Below, piece after piece: positions 1-5,822 of a stretch of DNA of 6,751 nt. The stretch spans positions 1 through 6,751 of the forward strand of contig PMJN01000235.1 in assembly GCA_003157445.1 (NCBI GenBank). The letters run 5' to 3'. The DNA comes from Micrococcales bacterium. GTDB lineage: Bacteria; Actinomycetota; Actinomycetes; Actinomycetales; Dermatophilaceae. Numbering within the stretch: the stretch's first letter is position 1; the number at the start of each line of letters is the position of its first letter. Under the pieces are notes generated by a model, which saw only the letters and a program-made list of their open reading frames with translations, was not told the origin of the DNA and did no database searches. A program made the position numbers and the translations under genes.

Positions 1-151
1 GTCAGCCTTGATGGCAACTTTGTTCGGCTTAGGAATGCTGCTCTCGTTCGCACGCAACGAGCCGGGTTGTCGAGAGGCCCTTGCCGCCCGGCCGGGCGTG
101 GTGCGTCGCTCGCTTGCGGTAATGCCGACGCGCCGAGGTCTTGGTTCATGA
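1..151 (+). CDS. ftsW: FtsW, septal peptidoglycan glycosyltransferase (C-terminal end only)
   Basis: The frame beginning at base 2 is open from the window edge to a TGA at 149-151 and encodes the last 49 residues of a protein. It begins with a hydrophobic stretch (SALMATLFGLGMLLSFARNE), which fits the last transmembrane helix of a SEDS-family protein. A basic cytoplasmic tail rich in Arg follows and ends in RRGLGS. FtsW polymerises lipid II into septal glycan strands together with a class B penicillin-binding protein. The identification rests mainly on position: in actinobacterial dcw clusters ftsW lies directly upstream of murG, and here its stop overlaps the murG ATG (ATGA). No catalytic loop is inside the window, so the family call is contextual. 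RodA or another SEDS protein is a less likely alternative. Confidence 0.8.
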   Translation, partial: SALMATLFGLGMLLSFARNEPGCREALAARPGVVRRSLAVMPTRRGLGS

Positions 152-1260
152 GCGTTCGTCCGGGACTGGCCTCGGTGCTTCTGGCCGGTGGCGGTTCGGC
201 TGGCCATGTGTCGCCACTGCTGGCTCTTGCCGACTGCCTGCGCCGCAGGGATCCTGAACTGCGCGTGGCGGCTCTGGGCACCCAGAAGGGCTTGGAACAG
301 CGGTTGGTACCTGCCCGCGGATACGACCTGCGAACCATTCCCAAGGTCGCCTTCCCGCGCAGGCCCGGCGGTGGGCTGGCGCGTCTGCCGGGCGCGCTAA
401 AGGCGGCCGTTGCCGCGGCTGGCGCGGCCATTGACGAAACAGAGCCTGACGTTGTGGTCGGTTTTGGCGGGTACGTCTCAACCCCGGCTTATCTGGCAGC
501 ACGCAAGCGGGGGATTCCCATCGTCGTGCATGAACAGAATTCCCGGCCGGGTCTGGCGAACCGTTTGGGTGCGCGCATGACGCCCTATGTCGCAACGACA
601 TTCGCTTCCACCTCCCTACCTCACGCCCGAGTGATCGGTATGCCGTTGCGTCGCGAGATCGCGCGGCTTGACCGGGCGGCGAACCGTGCGCAAGCCCTGG
701 CACATTTCGGACTCGACGACCACCATCCGACCCTGCTGATCACCGGGGGCTCTCTGGGGGCCCAGAGGCTGAACGCGGCCTTCGCATCACGAGTCGACTC
801 GCTGCGTGCACATGGCATCCAGGCGTTGCACGTCACCGGGCTGGGCAAGGAGTTTGTGCACGACTCAACGGTGGATGGGCCGCCATATGTTGTTGCGGGT
901 TATGTCGACCGGATGGACCTGGCCTATGCCGCAGCCGACCTCGTGGTCGCCCGGGCCGGAGCCAACACCGTCTGTGAGCTGACCGCTGTGGGGCTGCCCG
1001 CGGTCTACGTACCGTTACCGATCGGCAACGGTGAGCAGCGTTTCAACGCCACCGATGTCGTCGCTGCCGGCGGCGGCATCCTCGTAGACGACTCAGCACT
1101 GACACCCCAGTGGATCGACGACGCGTTGGTGCGACTGGTGACCAATGGGCCACGGATTGAAGAGATGGCCGATGCCGCAGCCAGCATCGGGGAGCGTGAG
1201 GCGGACGAGCGGCTGGCCGACATGGTTGTGATTGCGGCGGGCTCGCGGGGTGCCATATGA
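148..1260 (+). CDS. murG: MurG, UDP-GlcNAc:undecaprenyl-PP-MurNAc-pentapeptide GlcNAc transferase
   Basis: MurG transfers GlcNAc from UDP-GlcNAc to lipid I, giving lipid II on the cytoplasmic face of the membrane. The 370-residue product has the GT-B layout of the family. The N-terminal glycine loop is GGGSAGH (14-20, with the family's catalytic-region His at 20), then GFGGYVS (105-111) and HEQNSRPGLAN (128-138). The C-terminal UDP-GlcNAc domain has GGSLGAQRLN (200-209), ARAGANTVCEL (269-279, with the presumed ribose-binding Glu at 277) and PLPIGNGEQRFNA (289-301). The ATG at 148 was chosen because it overlaps the ftsW stop as ATGA and places the glycine loop at the usual distance from the N-terminus. 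The frame stays open upstream to about 67, but those 27 codons lie wholly within ftsW. The length is normal and no motif is missing. The gene is coupled to murC by a second ATGA overlap. Confidence 0.96.
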   Translation: MSVRPGLASVLLAGGGSAGHVSPLLALADCLRRRDPELRVAALGTQKGLEQRLVPARGYDLRTIPKVAFPRRPGGGLARLPGALKAAVAAAGAAIDETEPDVVVGFGGYVSTPAYLAARKRGIPIVVHEQNSRPGLANRLGARMTPYVATTFASTSLPHARVIGMPLRREIARLDRAANRAQALAHFGLDDHHPTLLITGGSLGAQRLNAAFASRVDSLRAHGIQALHVTGLGKEFVHDSTVDGPPYVVAGYVDRMDLAYAAADLVVARAGANTVCELTAVGLPAVYVPLPIGNGEQRFNATDVVAAGGGILVDDSALTPQWIDDALVRLVTNGPRIEEMADAAASIGEREADERLADMVVIAAGSRGAI

Positions 1261-2813
1261 ATGTTCCCGCACCCGACGACCGCCAACCACCACCGACCCC
1301 CTCGCCTTACGTTTATGCCGCCAACGGGTCGAACGGGCGTTTCGACTTCACCGCTGAGGTCCCGGCCGCCAGCAGTCTGGGTTCGGTCCATTTCATCGCG
1401 ATCGGCGGCGCTGGAATGTCCGGTGTTGCCCGGGTGATGTTGGCTCGTGGGCTGAAGGTCAGCGGGTCCGACGCCAAGAGGTCCCTCGTCCTGGCGGCCC
1501 TGGTCGCTGAAGGGGCCGAGGTCCATATCGGTCACGACGCCGCAAATCTCGGCAACGCTGACACCGTGGTCATCTCATCAGCCATCCGTGACAACAACGT
1601 CGAGCTGCAAGAAGCCCGTGCCCGTGGGCTTAGGGTGCTACACCGATCTCAGGCCCTGGCATCGGTGATGCAGGGCAGCAGGAGGGTTGCCGTCGCCGGC
1701 GCCAATGGCAAGACCACCACGACTTCGATGCTGGTGGTGGCACTGCAGCAATGTGGGGTCGACCCGTCGTTCGCCGTCGGTGGTGAGCTCGCCAAGCACG
1801 GTACCAATGCTCACCACGGCACGGGTGAGATCTTCGTCGCCGAGGCCGACGAGAGTGACGGGTCCTTCCTGGTCTATCGGCCCGAGGTCGCCATCGTCAC
1901 TAATGTGCAACCCGACCACCTCGACTTCTATGGCACCTTCGCTGCGGTCCAAGCCGCCTATGCCAAGTTCGCTGCTACCGTGCAGCCCGACGGTCTGCTC
2001 GTGACCTGTGCGGACGACCAGGGTTCGCGCGACCTGTGTGAAGTGGTCCGGGCTGCCGGACACCGGGTGATCACCTATGGACTGGTGGCTGATGCCGACG
2101 TGCGGCTGACCGACGTGGGTGGTGCCGGGATGCACGCACACGCGCAGTTGTCGGGGCCCGGGGTGGGTCGAGCCGTCTTGGGCCGCCTCGACCTCGGCAT
2201 ACCAGGGCGACACAACCTGCTCAACGCGACCGCCGCATTCGTAGCGGCCACCGAAGGGCTGGGGCAAGATCCCGACCGTGTCTTGAAGGGACTCGCCGGC
2301 TTCACCGGTACGCGTCGCCGTTTCGAGCCCAGGGGTGAGGTGGCTGGCGTTCGGGTTGTCGATGACTATGCGCACAACCCCGGCAAGGTGACGGCAGTAG
2401 TGGAGACTGCCTTGGCTCTGGCGGCCCCCGGACGCCTGATCGTCGTGTTCCAGCCCCATCTCTACTCGCGGACCCGCGACTTTGCGGCCGAACTGGCGGC
2501 TGCGCTGTCGCCAGCGGACGTCATTATCGTGATGGATGTGTATGCCGCACGGGAAGATCCGATGCCGGGAGTGACCGGGGCATTGATCACCGATCATCTG
2601 GCTGAGGCAGTCCCCTCCTTCGTCAAGGAAGATGCACTTTTCGTGCCGTCCTGGTCCGATGTCGCCCCTCTTGTGGTGGAGATCGCCAGGCCCGGCGATC
2701 TGGTACTGACCGTTGGGGCAGGTGACGTCACGATGATCGGTCCAGAGATTCTGCGTCTGCTGGGCGGCCGACCGGATGGTGCGGCAGCCGCTGTTGGACA
2801 GGATCTGATGTGA
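1257..2813 (+). CDS. murC: MurC, UDP-N-acetylmuramate--L-alanine ligase
   Basis: MurC attaches the first stem amino acid, normally L-Ala, to UDP-MurNAc with ATP in the cytoplasm. The 518-residue product shows all three Mur ligase domains. An N-terminal UDP-binding Rossmann domain carries HFIAIGGAGMSG (45-56). The central ATPase has P-loop GANGKTTTTSM (148-158), EADESDGSF (196-204) and NVQPDHLDFYG (216-226). The C-terminal domain has GTRRRFE (351-357), DDYAHNPGKV (369-378) and FQPHLYSRTRDF (398-409). The QPHLYSRT motif and the N-terminal GIGGAGMSG type separate it from MurD, MurE and MurF. Two motifs depart from the usual MurC form: AN for TH before GKTTT, and HNPGK for HHP. A Pro-rich extension of about 40 residues precedes the first domain. 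The ATG overlaps the murG stop (ATGA), with GCGGGG at 1245-1250 as a possible weak Shine-Dalgarno. MurC is a known target of PgeF proofreading, and pgeF lies downstream. Confidence 0.94.
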   Translation: MNVPAPDDRQPPPTPSPYVYAANGSNGRFDFTAEVPAASSLGSVHFIAIGGAGMSGVARVMLARGLKVSGSDAKRSLVLAALVAEGAEVHIGHDAANLGNADTVVISSAIRDNNVELQEARARGLRVLHRSQALASVMQGSRRVAVAGANGKTTTTSMLVVALQQCGVDPSFAVGGELAKHGTNAHHGTGEIFVAEADESDGSFLVYRPEVAIVTNVQPDHLDFYGTFAAVQAAYAKFAATVQPDGLLVTCADDQGSRDLCEVVRAAGHRVITYGLVADADVRLTDVGGAGMHAHAQLSGPGVGRAVLGRLDLGIPGRHNLLNATAAFVAATEGLGQDPDRVLKGLAGFTGTRRRFEPRGEVAGVRVVDDYAHNPGKVTAVVETALALAAPGRLIVVFQPHLYSRTRDFAAELAAALSPADVIIVMDVYAAREDPMPGVTGALITDHLAEAVPSFVKEDALFVPSWSDVAPLVVEIARPGDLVLTVGAGDVTMIGPEILRLLGGRPDGAAAAVGQDLM

Positions 2814-3595
2814 GCCTTCGGGCCTTCCGAGGCGGAAGCAACCGTGCCCGCCGAGATTCCGCTCGGCGTTCCTCGGGACTGCCGTCCTCACGGGCCAGAT
2901 TTGACGCTCGTGCGGCTAGGGTTCGTCGCCGGCCGTGGCTGGTGGCGGCATGGTTGGGGGTCACCGTCGCTCTGCTGGCCGGGGGAGTGTGGTTGGTGTG
3001 GTTGAGTCCGGTGCTGGTGGTCAAATCGGTCCGAGTTGAAGGAGTACCACCAGGGGACGTCTCGACGATCGTGGGCCGGGCCGCCGTCCCTCTTGGGATA
3101 CCTTTGGTGAAGATTGACACGCGTGCGATCTCCCGTCGGGTGATCGGGATAGCGACGCTGGCTCAGGTGACAGTGAGCCGTTCGTACCCGGGCACGGTTC
3201 TTATTTCGGCAAGGCTGAGAGTTCCGGTTCTTGCCGTGAAAAACTCTCAAGGTGAAGTTCAGGTTGTGGATTCTTGGGGGGTCACATTTGCGACCGTCAC
3301 GGCTGTGCCTAAGGGCGTACCACTGGTGAAGACGGTTGCGAACCCTCCGAGTATGGAGTCAATGCGAGCAGCCTTGGCCGTCCTTGGCTCGTTGTCCGCT
3401 AGACAGCGCGACCGGGTAAGCAATTTGACCGTTCTAGGACCGAACATGGTCACTTTCCAACTGGGCACGGTCGATGTGGTGTGGGGAGGGGCGTCCGAAT
3501 CTGAACTGAAGGTCAAGGTGATGACTGCCCTGCTTGGGCAAAAAGATGTCGGGACCATTGACGTCAGCGCACCGCGCACGCCGGTGATCAGATGA
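2810..3595 (+). CDS. ftsQ: FtsQ, bitopic cell division protein (DivIB/FtsQ)
   Basis: FtsQ is a divisome scaffold with a short cytoplasmic N-terminus, one membrane helix and an extracytoplasmic POTRA plus beta domain that binds partners such as FtsB/FtsL. The 261-residue product fits this. Residues 1-41 are strongly basic (14 Arg, no Lys). A transmembrane segment WLVAAWLGVTVALLAGGVWLVWL spans 43-65. A POTRA domain begins VVKSVRVEGVP (70-80) and runs to about 140, ending in the family's SYPGTVLI region. The beta domain follows, including VVDSWGVTF (152-160) and PLV (171-173), and the chain ends SAPRTPVIR. The start is GTG, overlapping the murC TGA as GTGA. Base composition dips inside the gene: 3181-3300 is 63/120 G+C, against 42/60 in a sampled murC line (2161-2220). 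FtsQ evolves fast, so the call rests on topology, POTRA and position between murC and ftsZ. Confidence 0.92.
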   Translation: MSLRAFRGGSNRARRDSARRSSGLPSSRARFDARAARVRRRPWLVAAWLGVTVALLAGGVWLVWLSPVLVVKSVRVEGVPPGDVSTIVGRAAVPLGIPLVKIDTRAISRRVIGIATLAQVTVSRSYPGTVLISARLRVPVLAVKNSQGEVQVVDSWGVTFATVTAVPKGVPLVKTVANPPSMESMRAALAVLGSLSARQRDRVSNLTVLGPNMVTFQLGTVDVVWGGASESELKVKVMTALLGQKDVGTIDVSAPRTPVIR

Positions 3596-3659
3596 GTCAC
3601 CCGACACGCCGCACCCAGGGTTGATCGTGGGGGTCACAGGCAATACGGTCATCGTGGAC

Positions 3660-3682
3660 AGGGTTGGATTTGGTATAACCCT
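3660..3682 (+). promoter_or_regulatory. Candidate ftsZ promoter: extended -10 within an inverted repeat
   Basis: In the ftsQ-ftsZ gap, TGG-TATAAC (3671-3679) matches an extended -10 element (TGn followed by five of six TATAAT bases). It sits within and next to a perfect inverted repeat AGGGTT (3660-3665) / AACCCT (3677-3682) with an 11-nt spacer. A TGGACA (3655-3660) lies only 13 nt upstream of the hexamer, too close for a standard -35, so the extended -10 would have to carry the site. Transcription would begin near 3685-3688, giving a leader of about 95 nt before the ftsZ GTG. Extra ftsZ promoters in this gap are known in other actinobacteria. The precise element here is inferred, and the repeat could be an operator overlapping the promoter. 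Confidence 0.45.
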
Positions 3683-3765
3683 TTAGTTGACATCGAGATT
3701 CATGCGACACGAACGACCAACGAATACGATGCCTGCACACCCCCACCGATTCGAGCAGATGACTC

Positions 3766-3773
3766 AGGAGAGG
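3766..3773 (+). promoter_or_regulatory. Ribosome binding site fixing the ftsZ GTG start
   Basis: AGGAGAGG lies 9 nt before the GTG at 3783 and is among the best Shine-Dalgarno sequences in the window. It lies downstream of the in-frame ATGs at 3702, 3729 and 3759, so it supports the GTG as the start. Initiation there gives the [11 protein letters not shown]-terminus typical of actinobacterial FtsZ. Confidence 0.85.
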
Positions 3774-3782
3774 CCAACCGAC

Positions 3783-5045
3783 GTGGCAGCACCGCAGAAC
3801 TACCTAGCCGTTATCAAGGTCGTCGGCATTGGCGGAGGCGGCGTCAATGCGATCAACCGGATGATTGAAGTGGGTCTAAAGGGCGTGGAGTTCATCGCCA
3901 TCAACACCGACGCCCAGGCCCTCTTGATGAGTGACGCAGATGTCAAGCTCGATGTGGGCCGTGAGCTGACCAGGGGCCTGGGAGCCGGCGCTGACCCCGA
4001 GGTCGGAAAGAAGGCCGCCGAAGACCACGCCGAAGAGATTGAAGAAGTTCTCAAGGGCGCTGACATGGTCTTCGTGACGGCCGGGGAGGGGGGTGGCACG
4101 GGCACTGGCGGCGCACCGGTCATAGCCAAGATCGCCAAGTCGCTCGGCGCGCTCACCATCGGTGTGGTGACCCGGCCCTTCACTTTCGAGGGGCGTCGTC
4201 GCGCCAACCAGGCCGAGACCGGTATCGCGAGCCTGCGTGAGGAGGTCGACACCCTCATCATCATCCCGAACGACCGTCTGCTCTCGATCAGTGACCGTGC
4301 GGTTAGCATGCTGGACGCCTTCCGCAGTGCCGATCAGGTGCTGCTTTCCGGTGTTCAGGGCATCACGGACTTGATCACTACGCCCGGCTTGATCAACCTC
4401 GACTTCGCCGACGTCAAGGCCGTGATGCAAGGAGCCGGCTCGGCCCTCATGGGTATCGGCTCGGCTCGTGGCGACGACCGAGCCGTACAGGCTGCTGAGC
4501 TCGCGATCTCCTCGCCATTACTGGAGGCCAGCATCGACGGTGCACACGGTGTGCTGTTGTCGATCCAGGGTGGTTCAGACCTCGGCCTCTTCGAGATCAA
4601 CGAGGCTGCGCGTCTGGTGCAGGAGGCTGCCCATCCTGAAGCCAACATCATCTTCGGGACGGTCATCGACGATGCCCTCGGTGACGAAGTGCGAGTGACT
4701 GTCATTGCAGCAGGCTTTGATGGTGGAGGCCCGGTCCGTCGCAACGACGAGCGTGCATTGGGTCAGGTCGCTGGCTCGACCCAGCGCCAGACCGTGACAC
4801 CGGCCCCGGTTCAGCCGCCGCGTGGGGTGCAGCCTGCTCCGCAGGTTGCTGCAGTCTTCCCTGCTCACGTGTCGGGTGGCAGTCAGGCAGTGACACCTCA
4901 GAGTTCTGCCAACGGCGATCATCCTCCGGCCGCCCACCAGACGGGATCGGAACCGGTGCCGGTGCCGGTGGCGGTGGCCCGGCCACCGCGCACAGTCACC
5001 TTCGACGACAGCGACGATCTGGATGTGCCCGACTTCCTCAAGTGA
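3783..5045 (+). CDS. ftsZ: FtsZ, tubulin-like division GTPase
   Basis: FtsZ polymerises with GTP into the cytokinetic ring that recruits the divisome. With the GTG start the product is 420 residues and begins [20 protein letters not shown]. Visible elements in order are the nucleotide-binding loop GIGGGGVNA (15-23), NTDAQAL (41-47), tubulin signature [12 protein letters not shown] (101-112), [10 protein letters not shown] (131-140), IPNDRLL (161-167) and the T7 loop NLDFADVK (205-212) with the two Asp that drive GTP hydrolysis in the neighbouring subunit. The globular core ends near 315. A disordered linker rich in Pro, Ala, Gln and Val (about 316-403) leads to the conserved tail [16 protein letters not shown] (405-420), the docking site for partners such as SepF. 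It lies next to ftsQ with no ftsA, the usual actinobacterial arrangement. It has its own strong Shine-Dalgarno and probably its own promoter, fitting a need for more FtsZ than FtsQ. Confidence 0.97.
   Translation: MAAPQNYLAVIKVVGIGGGGVNAINRMIEVGLKGVEFIAINTDAQALLMSDADVKLDVGRELTRGLGAGADPEVGKKAAEDHAEEIEEVLKGADMVFVTAGEGGGTGTGGAPVIAKIAKSLGALTIGVVTRPFTFEGRRRANQAETGIASLREEVDTLIIIPNDRLLSISDRAVSMLDAFRSADQVLLSGVQGITDLITTPGLINLDFADVKAVMQGAGSALMGIGSARGDDRAVQAAELAISSPLLEASIDGAHGVLLSIQGGSDLGLFEINEAARLVQEAAHPEANIIFGTVIDDALGDEVRVTVIAAGFDGGGPVRRNDERALGQVAGSTQRQTVTPAPVQPPRGVQPAPQVAAVFPAHVSGGSQAVTPQSSANGDHPPAAHQTGSEPVPVPVAVARPPRTVTFDDSDDLDVPDFLK
4953..4976 (+). repeat. 6-bp tandem repeat in the FtsZ linker
   Basis: CCGGTG occurs three times in tandem (4953-4970), followed by a one-base variant GCGGTG (4971-4976). 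In frame it encodes alternating Pro-Val then Ala-Val (PVPVPVAV) at FtsZ residues 391-398, in the disordered linker just before the conserved tail. Whole-unit slippage would lengthen or shorten the linker by two residues without breaking the frame. Confidence 0.8.
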
Positions 5046-5057
5046 TACTGGGCTAGC

Positions 5058-5822
5058 GTGACTCGTGTGTTTCATTGGCGTGAGCAGAAACCGGCGACCG
5101 GAGCTGGCGGTGTCGACTGGGGATTCACATCGACCAGGGGTGGGTCGAGCGTAGGGGACTTCGCAGGCCTCAACCTTGGCGGACATGTGGGGGACGATCC
5201 TTCAGCGGTCGAGTCCAACCGCAGGCTGGTGGCAAGCGCTCTTGACGTTCCACGAGACCATCTCCTCTTCATGAGCCAGTGCCATGGCTCGGACATTGCG
5301 CTGGTGGACGGGCCATGGCAGGGCGAACCACCTGCGGTGGATGGAATCGTGACGACCTCGAAGGACGTTGCGCTGGCGGTTCTTGTCGCTGACTGCACTC
5401 CGGTCCTGTTGGTCGACAGGGTCGTCGGCGTCGCTGCGGCGGTTCATGCAGGACGTCCAGGGATGATGCAGGGGATCGTCGGGCGCGCCGTTGACGCGAT
5501 GACGGACCTGGGGGCGCGGTCGATCAGTGCGGTGGTCGGCCCGTCGGTGTGTGGGCGCTGCTACGAGGTGCCCGAGCAGCTGAGGGCACAGGCGGCCAAG
5601 GTCAGTCCCGTTGCTGCCTCGGTCTCCTGGCAGGGGACCCCGGCCATTGACGTCGCCGCCGGTGTGGTCGACCAGTTGCAGGCAAGATCAGTGGCGGTGA
5701 AATGGATTTGGGGTTGCAGCCGCGAGTCCGAGGAACTTTTCTCCTATCGTCGCCAGCATCGAACAGGTCGCTTCGCCGGGGTCGTCCGGTTACTGGAGGC
5801 CCATACCGAAGGAGGCGTATGA
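5058..5822 (+). CDS. pgeF: PgeF/YfiH, peptidoglycan editing factor (LACC1-type, formerly 'laccase domain' protein)
   Basis: This 254-residue protein belongs to the YfiH/LACC1 (DUF152) family. E. coli PgeF removes UDP-MurNAc-L-Ser formed in error by MurC; related proteins have purine nucleoside phosphorylase or adenosine deaminase activity. Key motifs are GLNLGGHVGDD (37-47), the first metal His in SQCHGSDI (His76), the Cys in VADCTPVLL (Cys113), the second His in AAVHAGRPGM (His130), GPSVCGRCYEV (161-171) and FSYRRQHRTGRFAG (228-241). The three metal ligands fit the family pattern. HAGRPG replaces the HAGWRG common in proteobacteria, a difference I recall as usual in actinobacteria. The start is GTG, 12 nt after the ftsZ stop, with no clear Shine-Dalgarno; GTG 5067 is an alternative. 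The end overlaps the yggS start (ATGA). Substrate in this organism is inferred. Confidence 0.9.
   Translation: MTRVFHWREQKPATGAGGVDWGFTSTRGGSSVGDFAGLNLGGHVGDDPSAVESNRRLVASALDVPRDHLLFMSQCHGSDIALVDGPWQGEPPAVDGIVTTSKDVALAVLVADCTPVLLVDRVVGVAAAVHAGRPGMMQGIVGRAVDAMTDLGARSISAVVGPSVCGRCYEVPEQLRAQAAKVSPVAASVSWQGTPAIDVAAGVVDQLQARSVAVKWIWGCSRESEELFSYRRQHRTGRFAGVVRLLEAHTEGGV
5810..5815 (+). promoter_or_regulatory. Ribosome binding site of yggS inside the end of pgeF
   Basis: AGGAGG is a full Shine-Dalgarno core within the last codons of pgeF. It is only 3 nt from the yggS ATG (5819), shorter than the usual 5-9 nt. The yggS frame is open further upstream, but no other start there has a comparable site and an overlap with the pgeF stop. 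Confidence 0.7.

Larger units (their letters stand above)
3596..3782 (+). other. ftsQ-ftsZ intergenic region (presumed ftsZ leader)
   Basis: This is the only sizeable gap in the otherwise overlapping cluster. Besides the candidate promoter it contains AGGGTTG twice (3617-3623, 3660-3666), ATCGTGG twice (3624-3630, 3651-3657), and a TTGACA (3687-3692) with no recognisable -10 at 16-19 nt. The ftsZ Shine-Dalgarno lies at 3766-3773. The ftsZ frame is open upstream to 3687, with in-frame ATGs at 3702, 3729 and 3759, but these lack their own ribosome site. No terminator-like GC hairpin with a U-tract was seen after ftsQ, so readthrough from the upstream genes is likely. Confidence 0.6.

Noticed and set aside
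67..147. A longer MurG starting upstream of the ATG at 148
   Set aside because: These 27 codons overlap the ftsW reading frame, do not look like a MurG N-terminus, and would break the ATGA overlap pattern shared by the neighbouring genes.
1005..1535. Minus-strand open frame spanning the murG-murC junction
   Set aside because: It is antisense to conserved parts of MurG and MurC, has no good ribosome site or recognisable motif, and is explained as a shadow frame.
1638..2891. Long open frame of 417 codons on the - strand opposite murC
   Set aside because: It lies wholly antisense to a clear MurC and the start of ftsQ. Its translation shows no recognisable domain and looks like the low-stop shadow frame expected in GC-rich coding DNA.
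3596..3660. Transcription terminator after ftsQ
   Set aside because: No GC-rich stem followed by a T run was found; the AGGGTT/AACCCT repeat has only six pairs, a long loop and no proper U-tract.
3687..3692. Perfect -35 hexamer TTGACA upstream of ftsZ
   Set aside because: No reasonable -10 hexamer occurs 16-19 nt downstream (the sequence there is around CGAACG). The nearest weak match, TACGAT (3725-3730), is 32 nt away. It may be part of the transcribed leader.
5451..5470. Loss of the family HAGWRG motif in PgeF (HAGRPG here)
   Set aside because: The metal-binding His is retained and the GRPGM form is, to my recollection, common in actinobacterial homologues, so it is not treated as a defect.
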